64,000 bases of DNA. Origin: Asaia prunellae JCM 25354. Its GTDB lineage: Bacteria > Pseudomonadota > Alphaproteobacteria > Acetobacterales > Acetobacteraceae. The position numbers and the translations under genes are program-made. This document shows positions 9,701 to 17,992 of the stretch, in pieces. The notes under the pieces are model-generated. The model had not been told where the DNA came from, did no database searches, and worked only from the letters and a program-made list of their open reading frames with translations. Location of the stretch: NCBI RefSeq assembly GCF_000613885.1, contig NZ_BAJV01000007.1, forward strand, positions 62,001 to 126,000. Direction: 5' to 3'. The stretch's first letter is position 1, and every line of letters begins with the position of its first letter.

Positions 9701-10098
9701 GCGCTTACTGTGACACCTGCCATAACGTTGGTCAGGCGAGACTGAGTAAGGCGTGTACCTGTAACCGTAATTACGTCAGAACCGGCCGAAGGCGTTGTAA
9801 CCGAGGCGAGCGAAGGCGTGGTTCGCGTGGCAGATGCCTCTGGTACGACTGGCGTAGCGTGCACCGAGGCGCTTTTACGGGGGGCTTTCGCAATGCCATG
9901 AGGGCTTTCCGGCCCTTTCGCCTTCGCCTGGTGCCGCGCGTTTCCAGCCTTGCTGTGCGTGGAATGCTGGATACTTGCCGCCTCTACCGAAAGCGACAAA
10001 GGCAGGATGCCCCCAACGATCAAACAGAAACCTACGGCAGCAAATTTCGGGCTCTTTTCTTTCGGATACGTTTCTGAATTTCGAAAGGGCGCGTGCAA
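6795..10098 (-). pseudogene. TonB-dependent outer-membrane receptor, broken by two frameshifts
   Basis: Three consecutive frames on the minus strand together give a receptor of about 1,090 residues. Part 1 (from 10098) has a signal region, a low-complexity Ser/Thr/Pro/Lys-rich linker, a TonB-box-like DVITVTGTRL and the plug domain up to VDVSALP. Losing one C in a run (plus-strand G run 9462-9466) shifts the frame; restoring it reads PPSLIKSIETKLGGAGAAYGADAVAGVVNYILDD. Part 2 is the barrel to GELYQPRQTDYEAGTDPCSDA, shifted again near 7657-7663. Part 3 ends with the aromatic barrel strand SFQMSIGAHF. Receptors with such plugs import siderophores, cobalamin, sugars or peptides; the ligand is not readable. 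Either a pseudogene or sequence error. Confidence 0.85.
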
Positions 10099-10555
10099 GA
10101 TGACCTACTCCTCAAAGGTACGAACACCAATTGAGATTGTTGGTTACACCGATGCAATGTCAGAATGATCTTAATCTACCATTTGTATCGTGCTGTTGCT
10201 TAATTACAATGCAAACATAGTGAAAATAATATTCCACTTCCGTTTTATGTTTTTTTTTGCAGGAACGCAGATAACATCCCGTGGAATGGGTTAATTGCTT
10301 ACGACAAGACAATCTCGGCCCCAGACTGAGCACAGCCGTGCCGTGGCAAGGTCTTCGCGACGCAATTCAGAGTCTATCCGTCGCCATTTGGCGGCCTTCG
10401 TCCCTACTCCGATGATGTATGTTGGTAATCGGAACTAGGGCGGCATATTGGAGGCCATTCCAGAGCTCCATGTATAAAATTGTGGGAGCGCAGACGATCC
10501 GCTTTCCCATCTCAACTGCCGGGAAGCGGACCTTTCCTGCTGATTTGGCTACGGT
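10099..10555. other. Intergenic stretch without a recognisable gene
   Basis: About 457 bases between the receptor start and the end of the SDR gene. The part near 10140-10260 is AT-rich with a T9 tract and probably holds the receptor promoter. The part near 10300-10550 is GC-richer and shows no convincing coding frame, tRNA or repeat. Nothing further is supported. Confidence 0.5.
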
Positions 10556-11350
10556 TCAGTCGGCCGCATAACGCGGTGCCGGATCACCGGTCTGTGTCGC
10601 GCCGAACAGGGTCGAACGCGCGGTCTCATAGGCAGCCCACAGACCCGCATCATGAACGGACGGCAGCGTCACGTCCTCGCCCTGATCGAACCCAGCCAGT
10701 GCGGCGTCGACCAGATTCTCGGTCGTCATGATCGCAGCCGGATCGAAGGCCGAGAGCGGAATGCCCGTGTGGTCGTAGAACTCGGTCGCGGTGCCAGCCG
10801 GGAGTACGACCTGCACACGCACGTCGGTCTCGGCAAGCTCGCCCTTCAGGCCCTGGCTGAACGTCAGGAGATAGCTCTTGGTGGCACTGTAGAGGGTCGT
10901 GATCGGCAAGGCATGAAACGCCATGACCGAGCCGATATTGATGATCGCACCAAAGTTGCGCTTGACGAGTTTGGGCAGCACGGCACGGACCAGGCGGGTA
11001 GGCGCGACGACGTTGAGCGCAAGCGTCGCGTTCGCATCGGCATCGCGCATATCGACCGTGCTGCTTAGCTTGCCGTTACCCGCATTGTTCACCAGCAATG
11101 CGATACGATCGTCCGAGCGTAGAAGATCCTCCACCGAGGCGAGATCAGCCTCAACCGTAAGATCGGCCTTCAAAATTCGGATCCCGACGCCATGCCGTGT
11201 CGCTGTTTTTTTCGACACCTCCCGCAGGCGCTCTGCGCGGCGCGCGACCAGCACGAGGTCGTAGCCGCGGGCGGCGAGGCGATCGGCATAGACGGCGCCG
11301 ATGCCGGAGGAGGCGCCGGTAATAACGGCGACGGGTTTGCTGGACGACAT
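10556..11350 (-). CDS. Short-chain dehydrogenase/reductase (SDR)
   Basis: A 264-residue classical SDR. The Rossmann glycine motif TGASSGIG is at residues 11-18 and NNAG at 88-91. The catalytic Ser-Tyr-Lys set is S141, Y154 and K158 (YSATK). The basic residues after the second strand (ARRAERL) suggest NADP(H) preference. The substrate is unknown; this subgroup (DltE/YqjQ-like) is usually annotated as a general oxidoreductase. It is divergent from a TetR-family gene with a short shared region, so the TetR protein probably controls it. The ATG at 11350 leads directly into the conserved strand. Confidence 0.85.
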   Translation of the reverse strand: MSSSKPVAVITGASSGIGAVYADRLAARGYDLVLVARRAERLREVSKKTATRHGVGIRILKADLTVEADLASVEDLLRSDDRIALLVNNAGNGKLSSTVDMRDADANATLALNVVAPTRLVRAVLPKLVKRNFGAIINIGSVMAFHALPITTLYSATKSYLLTFSQGLKGELAETDVRVQVVLPAGTATEFYDHTGIPLSAFDPAAIMTTENLVDAALAGFDQGEDVTLPSVHDAGLWAAYETARSTLFGATQTGDPAPRYAAD

Positions 11351-11430
11351 TATCTGATCCCATATTCTGTAACGACCGTTCTAGAATGTCGAGATTGAAT
11401 CGGGCTGTCAAACGTTGTTTAATGATCGTT

Positions 11431-12033
11431 ATGGAAAACGCCGTAAAACGCGCTGGAGGGCGCCCCCGAAGCTTTGACCGCGATGCGGCGCTTGAGACTG
11501 CCATGCGCATGTTCTGGAAGCACGGCTACGAGGGTGTGTCGTTTCAGCAATTGACGGCAGCACTCGGCATCGGTGCGCCGAGCCTGTATGCGGCATTCGG
11601 TAACAAGGAAGCGCTCTATCGCGAGGCGCTGAATCGCTATGCGGACAAGCGCGGCGCGTCGGATTTGTCTTTCATGGAAGGCGCGCGTTCTGCGCGCGAA
11701 GCGGTTCGCCTTCTCCTCGACGGCACGGCGAGCGGGCTGGTTGACCCCGAGGGCGAGGTCGGTTGCATGCTCAATACCGGCATGATCGCGAACCATCCCG
11801 ACCTTGAGGGCCTGGCGCGCGATCTGGCGCGGCGTCGCGCACAGTTTCGCGCGCTTCTTGCCGATACGTTACAGCGATGGGTTGAGCGGGAGCAGGCGGA
11901 AGGGCTGTCGTGCTTTGTGACCGCTGTCATGCAGGGCATGGCCATTCAGGCGCGTGACGGTTTCGGACGGGATCAGCTGCAGATCGTTGTCAACGAGGCT
12001 CTCACCGCCGTTCCCGACGAGGTAGGGCGCTGA
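11431..12033 (+). CDS. TetR/AcrR-family transcriptional regulator
   Basis: From ATG 11431 the protein is about 200 residues, starting MENAVKRAGGRPRSFDRDAALETAMRMFWKHGYEGVSFQQL. The helix-turn-helix follows (TAALGIGAPSLYAAFGNKEALYREAL), and the C-terminal domain carries the ligand pocket. Upstream in-frame starts at 11386 and 11422 are possible but add residues not seen in relatives. It is transcribed away from the SDR gene. The AACG-N12-CGTT symmetry just before and at the start (about 11411-11430) and the neighbouring AACGACCGTT could be operator half-sites. It probably represses the SDR gene in response to an aldehyde or similar small molecule (inference). Confidence 0.85.
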   Translation: MENAVKRAGGRPRSFDRDAALETAMRMFWKHGYEGVSFQQLTAALGIGAPSLYAAFGNKEALYREALNRYADKRGASDLSFMEGARSAREAVRLLLDGTASGLVDPEGEVGCMLNTGMIANHPDLEGLARDLARRRAQFRALLADTLQRWVEREQAEGLSCFVTAVMQGMAIQARDGFGRDQLQIVVNEALTAVPDEVGR

Positions 12034-12085
12034 CGTTGGAGAGCGACTGCGCCTATTCTTAGCGAGCGGCGTCCGCTTTTGGACG

Positions 12086-12343
12086 CTATATGCTGATGCT
12101 TTGACGTCCGAGATGAGGCGAAAGCTGCCGGCCGGCTTGGAGCACACTGGTAAGAGCGGCGAGCCCCTGAAGCACGCTTTCCGGCCCATCCGCTGCTATT
12201 TCGCGCACATCAAACCTACTTCCGATAATATAAGCCATCCGAAGTAGGTCAGCGCATAGGAAGCCATACCGGAATTCATTGTCCGGGATGGAGGGGGGAG
12301 CGGAAGGGCGGCTGTTGAGGACGTCTAACCAAGAAACAGACAT
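12086..12343 (-). CDS. Small hypothetical ORF at the prophage left border
   Basis: An 85-residue frame beginning MSVSWLDVLNSRPSAPPSIPDNEFRYGFLCADLLRMAYI, with a plausible helical middle part (CADLLRMAYIIGSRFDVREIAADGPESVLQGLAALTSVL). No family is recognised. It lies between the TetR gene and the prophage tail debris and may be a fragment of a gene cut by the prophage deletion. Support rests only on amino-acid composition. Confidence 0.25.
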   Translation of the reverse strand: MSVSWLDVLNSRPSAPPSIPDNEFRYGFLCADLLRMAYIIGSRFDVREIAADGPESVLQGLAALTSVLQAGRQLSPHLGRQSISI

Positions 12344-12388
12344 TCGCGCAGGGCGCTTACAGCCGTATGCCTTCTCGCCGATGCATAT

Positions 12389-12484
12389 TCAGCCCGCGCC
12401 GATGGATTGCCCAAGCAGGGCAGGGACGCCGACTGCAACAGGGATATCCCAGACGGACGGAAGAGGAATGTCAGGAAAAGCCAT
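12389..12484 (-). pseudogene. Fragment of the phage tail gene after the tape measure
   Basis: A start codon overlapping the tape-measure stop (TAATG arrangement) opens MAFPDIPLPSVWDIPVAVGVPALLGQSIGAG, then TGA. Many tailed phages have a gene in this position whose product begins with a similar Pro-rich FP...GVPAL stretch. Only 31 codons remain, so this is probably the beginning of a baseplate or tail gene lost at the deletion end-point. Confidence 0.35.
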
Positions 12485-14426
12485 TATTGAAGCCCCGGTG
12501 AGTTCACGGCCAGGATGCTGCGCCGGTTGAAGTGATCCTTGAACGCATCCACCACGCCCTTGCCGTCAGTCGCCTGCGTGTTGATGACGATATCGCCGTG
12601 AAAGTTGGTGGCGTTGTTCGTCGTTGTCTGGTTGTTCTGAGAGCCGGGGCTGTAGCCCGCCGTGACAGACGCCGCCATCTGGGCGGATGGGTCGGTCCCG
12701 ATGAGCTTGGGAACTTGCTCCATCTGGTCCTTGAGTGCCGATTGTATGGAAATCAGCCGCTTTACCGCTGCATCCTGCTCGGCTTTGGGGAGGGTATTAT
12801 TCGTCTTATCGAACGTTTTCGCGGCTTGCGAAATTGCCGAGCTGTTGGCGTCGACCTGAATACTATTTACGTCCTCAGGTATGGCATCCTGCGCTTTTCT
12901 GGCGAGAGCAGTACGCCAAGCATCTTCCTTGCCTTGAGCATCGCGCGGCCTCTCAAAGTGTTTTCTGACTGCTTATGTTGCTTCTTCTACTGAAATTTCA
13001 GGGTTGCTTAGCAACACCCCGGCCTGCTTTGCCCCGGCGTCGTCGCCTGATTGCATTTCAAGGATCAGTGCACGAACCTGATCCTTGAAACTTGCAGACC
13101 TTACGTCGATGCCAAACCTGTTTTTTATTTCTCTTACACGTTGTTTATGCCACTGACCGATGCCGAAAGCCTGCGGACCGAATAGGCCGACATCGCCTCT
13201 TGCAAGAGGGTTGAGCTGGCTCTCCTGGTCAATATTTCCGACGATTCCGAGTGCCGCATTTCTCGAAAATTTCGCATCTATCAGAGATTTATAAAGATAT
13301 CTGCGCCTTTCATCCTTGTTCTTATCTGCGTCTTTCCTCGACTGTGCTATCTCGGCTTCTGTGGCTTTTTCCCCCTGCATTCCATAATAAACGGCTGCTC
13401 CACCGGCGATTGCAGGTAGAGCAGCTACGCCAGCCGCTGAAGCTATTGCCCCCGCCGCCGATGCGCCCCCACTGGCGCCCATGACTGCACCAGCCCCGCC
13501 ACCCATCGCCTTCAATATGCGATATCCTGCAATGCTTGCCAGAATGCCGCCGAGCCCTCCGAATGCCTGAGTCAATTCATTCACGGCAAGCGTGATGCCG
13601 CCAATGCCAGCCGCGATTTTGGGATGCTCATGCTCCCAATCCATGAACTGCCGAATAACCTGCGTTAGCTCTGGCGAGAGGTTGGCCACAAGGGAGTTAG
13701 TGAATTGCTCTGATTCCTGCCTTAGAATGGTTAAGCTCTGGTATAGCTCGCGAGAATTTTCTAGTTGCTGCCGACTGAGCGCGGGAATTTTTGCTGCTTC
13801 AGCTTGCAGTTCTTTTAGCTTAGCCGGGTCCATGAGCGCCTGATTGATGACGCCATCACCAAACCCGAGATCCTTCAGGTATCCAGTCGCGACAGCATTA
13901 TCGACATGATTGGCATGAATGCCTGATTAAGCCGTAAGACGATATCCGCCCGGAGCCGCCCGTGCTCGTCAGTAAAATCCGAAACGCCAAGCTGCGTGAA
14001 CGCCCGCGTCACCTGGGCCCATTGCTGAGGATCGGTCAAACGCTGCTGAAGAGCTGCGAATGACTGCGTGACCTCGCCCAACGTCCCGCCCGCCGCTTTC
14101 GCCGCCGTCTCAAGCCGTGTCAGGCCGCCGGGGTCCATGTTCAGGCGCTGCGACATATAGTCGAGCTGCATGTTTGCCTTGGTCGTATCGCTGACAAATG
14201 CCTTCAGGCTCCGACCAGCGGTAAACACGGCGAACATGGCTAGCGCCTCCCGACGCACCCCAGCGAAGGCATCCGCCCCCTTGCGGCCTACGCCCTCGAT
14301 GCTGTTCCCGGTATTCCCGGCCTGCTTCTCAAACGTGCGAAGATCCTCGACCGCCTTCTTCGCCGGACCGGAGAACTTCTTCGGGTCGAGAGCCAGCTCA
14401 ACAACGAAGCGATCGATGACGGACAT
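12484..14426 (-). pseudogene. Phage tail tape-measure protein with internal lysozyme-like domain, broken
   Basis: The N-terminal part (14426-13875) reads MSVIDRFVVELALDPKKFSGPAKKAVEDLRTFEKQAGN, the usual tape-measure start. A one-base loss near 13925 moves the frame; the next part runs VDNAVATGYLKDLGFGDGVINQAL through Gly/Ala-rich transmembrane-like segments (GGITLAVNELTQAFGGLGGILASIAGYRIL and others). It continues into a tail-lysozyme domain (AALGIVGNIDQESQLNPLARGD, then a few residues and AFGIGQWHKQR). After EVEEAT-like residues an in-frame TAA (12973-12975) interrupts the gene, and the same frame then continues AVRKHFERPRDAQGKEDAW to the end ...SILAVNSPGLQ. One frameshift plus one nonsense codon make it non-functional. 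Total about 645 codons. Confidence 0.85.
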
Positions 14427-14649
14427 TCAGAGCTCCAAACGCAAAAAACCCGCACAGCCAGAAGCCATGCGGGTGTAATAATTCGATTTGACCAGGCAGG
14501 TATGCTCTATCGGGCCATACAGAAGCAAGGGTTACGCAAGGGCAGGGCGCTTTCTGACGCTGATCTTCTGCAAACTCAGGTCTGTTACATTGACGGAAAA
14601 ATGACGGACGCTTAGATTAGATACCCAATTCAACTTGGAATTTTTCAGT

Positions 14650-15042
14650 ATGCGAAACTCTGCTTGGCTCTTGCTTGGCTTGCTTATAGGTGGCGTTGCT
14701 GAACATAATCTCAATAAAATCCCCTCATACGCCAAACTTTTTAGCCATCCGCATGTGCCTGTGTTCATAGCCTTTCCTGAAGATCAAAAAGGCACGCTGC
14801 TCCGGCTTTTGCAGGGAGAGATGATCCGATACAGCACCAATCCCGCAGACAACCATGTGCAAGGTGAACAGGCGTTCAAATCGGCCGAAACCGAACTTAT
14901 AAGACAAGATATTTGCTTGTCTGAACCAAACGATAGCGATGGCTCTTTTTACATGCGGAAATGTTCAGACGCTCTAACGCTGTACCGTGTGACAATACCG
15001 ATATCGGCAGATGGTCACATTATGGAACCGATTTATTACTGA
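14650..15042 (+). CDS. Small hypothetical membrane-anchored or secreted protein
   Basis: A 130-residue protein starting MRNSAWLLLGLLIGGVAEHNLNK, a single hydrophobic segment that could be a signal anchor. The rest is polar, with a late cysteine pair (ICLSEPND, then a few residues and MRKCSD). No family is recognised. It is the first of four small plus-strand genes inside the prophage tail region, three of them with export signals. The upstream TTG at 14635 is less likely as start because the hydrophobic segment follows the ATG at 14650 directly. Function unknown; a phage-encoded lysogenic conversion or exclusion role is possible (inference from position only). Confidence 0.5.
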   Translation: MRNSAWLLLGLLIGGVAEHNLNKIPSYAKLFSHPHVPVFIAFPEDQKGTLLRLLQGEMIRYSTNPADNHVQGEQAFKSAETELIRQDICLSEPNDSDGSFYMRKCSDALTLYRVTIPISADGHIMEPIYY

Positions 15043-15069
15043 TATGTAGGCATAATATAAACTACAAGG

Positions 15070-15941
15070 ATGCGTAAGACCATGCGTCGGCAACTTACTC
15101 GCAAAGCAACGGATACGCTCTTGGCGCTAATGATATGCGCCACTCTTTGCGGGGAGACCGTCGCGCAAGATAAGGCTGATTACGCAAACGGCGATGCCTC
15201 TAATGGATTCAGTGCGCAAGCTTACCCAATGTCACAGAACGGATGGGCGCGGAACGGATTTACCGCAGAGGAGCGCGACAAGCTTATTGCTGCGGGTTTT
15301 CCGAATGGGGACGAGGCTATAAAATGGTCATCGGTCCTATCAAAAGCGGGGCAGGTCGCTCCCGATGTAATTGGCACCTATTACAAGGCAGGGAAACATT
15401 TCGGTTTCGACGCCGCAGACCTCGGCGCTATCTTCGATGCCGTAGGCAGAATCCGCCATCGCAAAGGATGGAGGCTGAAGAGATATTCCGTGAGGCAGTT
15501 GCCGTTCATGGTGGAGCAAATGCCGAACAGGTCTATGGTGAATATCTTGCCCAAGACAAGAAACGAAAGGATGAGGCACAAACACTCGACTCCATCGGAC
15601 GTTACGGCGCAGATCTTGTGAGCAAGTGCGGTGGAAATCCTGTCGCAATGGCCCCATTAATGGCTTTTGATGACCCTTATGCCCTCAAGGGAAAATGCTA
15701 CACAGCCCTGATTTCCGACCAGTGGGGCGGCAAACAATGGATTGATGAGAACACGATCCTCCTGATGACTGTCATCCCAGGAACCACGCAGTCATATAGC
15801 ACCGTGTTTATGGACCCTCGCAGCCATTTGAGATTTGGGCACAGGGCGCTAGTCATTGGCGCAAGCCCGACTTCTTACACGGCTATTTCCGGTGCGCAGA
15901 CAGTCGCCCCGACCTTCATCGTCCTGAAGTACCTCGACTAG
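15070..15941 (+). pseudogene. Hypothetical secreted protein, frameshifted
   Basis: The first frame starts MRKTMRRQLTRKATDTLLALMICATLCGETVAQDK, a basic signal peptide ending VAQ, and continues to FGFDAADLGAIFDAVGRIRHR. Near 15462-15470 the frame changes: the other frame picks up RMEAEEIFREAVAVHGGANAEQVYGEYLAQ and runs to a stop at 15941 (FIVLKYLD). The pieces join into a protein of about 289 residues with one lost base. Two cysteine-containing segments (SKCGGNP and LKGKCYTAL) lie in the second half, and no catalytic motif is recognised. It sits in tandem with other exported small proteins of the prophage block. Confidence 0.55.
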
Positions 15942-16032
15942 CGCCGGATTGACAAGACTCTATGCGGTGCGGTCGTGTTGCACAGTGCTTTGTAGTAAAA
16001 GCAGTATAGAAGCGATATGAGAGGTATTCCCA

Positions 16033-16527
16033 ATGAAAAGATTAGGATCACTCGTCGGAATTCTGGCTCTCCTGGCTCCAACATTTGCATTCGCTGATGA
16101 TTGCAAGGGCGTATTGCTAAGCTCTATCCCCGACCATCCTGAATACGGCAAAGCGGGTGAGATAGTCGAAATGCTCCACGAATACGAGGGGAAACCAGAC
16201 GGAACGCCGCTTACTTATGCTGTGCATGGCGGCGGAATATATCCAGCCGATCGCGTGAAAATCCTGAATTGTACCATCAGTAAAACAACGTCTGACCCTT
16301 ATTACAAGTTGACATTGAATGATACTGCAGAGAATGCCTACGATATTCTCTACCAGAAGACGACAGAGAAACTACTTGCTCTTGGATTATGTAACGCCTG
16401 TGCAAGCGGTGTGGCAGAAGAATATCTAAAGAAACCAAACGGTGCCTGCGGTATAATGGCCGCCAGAGCGCTACATGGGGACACGTCTGCCGTGGATTTC
16501 TTGAACGATGGTTCTGTCTGCCGCTAA
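16033..16527 (+). CDS. Small secreted cysteine-rich protein of unknown function
   Basis: A 164-residue protein with a clean signal peptide MKRLGSLVGILALLAPTFAFA (cleavage after residue 21) and a mature part with six or more cysteines (DDCKG, LNCTI, LCNACASG, GACG, SVCR), so a disulfide-rich periplasmic protein. A GAGAGG-like ribosome site precedes the ATG. No family is recognised. It follows the frameshifted secreted protein in the same direction with a gap of about 90 bases. With its neighbours it forms an unassigned secreted-protein cassette inside the phage tail operon. Confidence 0.6.
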   Translation: MKRLGSLVGILALLAPTFAFADDCKGVLLSSIPDHPEYGKAGEIVEMLHEYEGKPDGTPLTYAVHGGGIYPADRVKILNCTISKTTSDPYYKLTLNDTAENAYDILYQKTTEKLLALGLCNACASGVAEEYLKKPNGACGIMAARALHGDTSAVDFLNDGSVCR

Positions 16528-16573
16528 GCCCAGACCTTCGAGGTGATGAAGTATCTGAATTGAGGGAACGGTT

Positions 16574-17084
16574 ATGGTTGCATGGATGGATAGGGGGCTG
16601 CAGCGCAAATTGCTACACGAGATGGCAAAGACGTTTCCGGAGCCAGAAAATTTACATTTGCTTAATAGGGATTCCGATCAGTACCTGGAGATTGCACAAA
16701 ACCTGATCTACCTAGAGGGACATGGCCTGTGTGTTTCGGTGTCCGGCGAAGATGCGAAGATGCGAAGATGCGAAGAAAACGGGTACTGTCGACGGAGTTG
16801 CCTTCAAGATCACCCCCAAAGGCCTCGACTTCCTTCAGGATGACGGCGGCCTAAGCGCCATTCTCAACGTAGTCACGGTGCGGCTTGAGGCAGAAACCCT
16901 TCGAGAGCTTGTCACCGCCAGGATCGACGCAAGTTCCGAGCCTGCGGCGAAGAAAGCTGAAGCAAAAAGTCTTTTGCGTGGCCTATCTGAAGAAGCGCTG
17001 AAAGCAGTCGTCGCCAAATTAGTCGAAATGGGGATCGGTACTCTTCATGATCCGGCTCAACACTTGTTGAGTCTCATCAAGTGA
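16574..17084 (+). pseudogene. Small cytoplasmic phage-type protein disrupted by an 8-bp repeat expansion
   Basis: The first frame gives MVAWMDRGLQRKLLHEMAKTFPEP, then LIYLEGHGLCVSVSGEDAK, and then reads through three tandem copies of GAAGATGC into a wrong frame that stops at 16843. The proper frame resumes as KKTGTVDGVAFKITPKGLDFLQDDGGLSAILNVVTVRLEAETLRELV and ends at 17084 (LLSLIK). Removing two repeat units (16 bases), or adding one, joins the parts as SGEDAKKTGTVDGV. The N-terminal half looks like a winged-helix protein of the kind common in proteobacterial prophages, often of unknown function; the C-terminal half is helical. It lies just upstream of hicAB. Confidence 0.6.
16748..16775 (+). 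repeat. 8-bp tandem repeat (GAAGATGC) x3 plus partial copy inside a coding region
   Basis: Three exact copies at 16748-16755, 16756-16763 and 16764-16771, followed by GAAG. Unit length is not a multiple of three, so each gain or loss changes the reading frame of the surrounding gene. The current copy number is out of frame with the downstream half. Confidence 0.9.
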
Positions 17085-17233
17085 GGTTGACGGGGCTCGG
17101 TTTTATTTTCCCGAGCTGCTTCTGCGTAGCTGACGCACGCTCTTGCAAACCGTAGGCCGTATTTTCCAGACATTTTTCCTCCATTCAAAACATTACAGCA
17201 TTTATCCGGCGAAGTGGTTATTTTTCGCTTGCC

Positions 17234-17257
17234 TTTAGTACTAAAAGTTAGCACTAA
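17234..17257 (+). promoter_or_regulatory. Paired operator-like sites upstream of hicA
   Basis: TTAGTACTAA (within the perfect 12-bp palindrome 17234-17245) and TTAGCACTAA (17248-17257) are two copies of TTAGNACTAA spaced 13 bp centre to centre, just 8 bases before the hicA start. Duplicate palindromes overlapping the promoter are the expected binding sites of an autoregulatory HicB. The assignment rests on position and repetition. Confidence 0.6.
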
Positions 17258-17264
17258 AATACTC

Positions 17265-17519
17265 ATGAAAGCCAAGCACCGCCGCACCCTCGAACTGATC
17301 TTCAAGCGCCCCGTTTCGGGAAACGTAGCATGGAGTGAAATCGAAGCCCTCTTTGTAGTGCTGGGCGCTGAAATCAGTGAACGCAAAGGCTCACGCGTCG
17401 GTGTGTTCCTGTTCGGTGAAGTAAGGGTTTTCCACCGTCCGCACCCCAAGCCGGACACCGACAAGGGAGCCGTCGCAGCGGTGCGGAAGTGGCTCGAAGC
17501 AAACGGAGTAACGCCATGA
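17265..17519 (+). CDS. hicA: HicA toxin, mRNA interferase
   Basis: An 84-residue protein starting MKAKHRRTLELIFKRPVSGNVAWSEIEALFVVLGAEISERKGSRVGVFLFGEVRVFHRPHPKPDTDKGAVAAVRKWLEANGV. It has the alpha-beta-beta-beta-alpha dsRBD-like HicA fold. The catalytic histidine in canonical HicA follows a GSH motif; here that position is GSR, and the strand FHRPHP carries the nearest histidines. The length is slightly above the usual 60-80 residues. The ATG at 17265 follows the operator pair. The TGA stop overlaps the hicB ATG by three bases, so the pair is translationally coupled. It is intact, unlike most neighbouring genes. Confidence 0.85.
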   Translation: MKAKHRRTLELIFKRPVSGNVAWSEIEALFVVLGAEISERKGSRVGVFLFGEVRVFHRPHPKPDTDKGAVAAVRKWLEANGVTP

Positions 17520-17848
17520 ACAACACCATGACCATCGGCGGCCATCAGGCCGTCATCCAGTTTGACCCTGAGATCGGCATGTTCCGGGGCGAATTCCTAG
17601 GGCTTAATGGTGGGGCTGATTTTTATGCGGATAGCGTGGCCGGTCTGGTCGCAGAGGGTGAAACGTCCTTGCGCGTATTTCTTGAGATGTGTGCTGAGAA
17701 GGGGATTGAGCCGGTTCGGCGCTATTCCGGCAAGTTTCAGGTGCGGGTGCCTGAGGGTGTCCACGCTCAGGCCGTCACTGCGGCGGCGGCTCGCGGCGTA
17801 AGCCTGAACCAGTTTGTGCAGGATGCGATTGAACAGGCCGCACGCTGA
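17516..17848 (+). CDS. hicB: HicB antitoxin
   Basis: A 110-residue protein. Residues 1-70 form the partial RNase-H-like HicB domain (ending YADSVAGLVAEGETSLRVFLEMCAEKG), and residues 75-110 a ribbon-helix-helix DNA-binding tail (YSGKFQVRVPEGVHAQAVTAAAARGVSLNQFVQDAIEQA). It binds HicA and represses the operon, probably at the TTAGNACTAA pair. The start overlaps the hicA stop in an ATGA arrangement. The gene is intact and lies at the end of the accessory block, tail-to-tail with the phage chaperone genes. Confidence 0.88.
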   Translation: MNNTMTIGGHQAVIQFDPEIGMFRGEFLGLNGGADFYADSVAGLVAEGETSLRVFLEMCAEKGIEPVRRYSGKFQVRVPEGVHAQAVTAAAARGVSLNQFVQDAIEQAAR

Positions 17849-17854
17849 TCAGGC

Positions 17855-17992
17855 TTACCCTCCGTTAAAATCCCGCACCTGTCCGATCTCCATGAGGTCA
17901 AGCAGGTCTTCGGTGTCATAAATTGTTTCCAGCTCATGCAGCGTGGCAAGGCCCGACCCGACCACATAGGCGATCGGGCGGGACACGTTCAC
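17855..17992 (-). CDS. Small second tail-assembly ORF overlapping the chaperone gene
   Basis: A GTG at 17992 opens VNVSRPIAYVVGSGLATLHELETIYDTEDLLDLMEIGQVRDFNGG (45 residues) in the -1 frame relative to the upstream chaperone, whose TGA overlaps the GTG. In many siphophages a short ORF in this place is translated either alone or as a frameshift extension of the chaperone (G/GT arrangement). The YDTEDLLDLMEI helix is characteristic of such small tail proteins. No classical slippery heptamer is seen, so separate translation by stop-start coupling is the simpler reading. Confidence 0.6.
   Translation of the reverse strand: MNVSRPIAYVVGSGLATLHELETIYDTEDLLDLMEIGQVRDFNGG

Noticed and set aside
12034-12480. 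Possible second attachment site of the prophage
   Set aside because: No copy of the tRNA-Glu 3' end found by reading the region; likely lost in a deletion.
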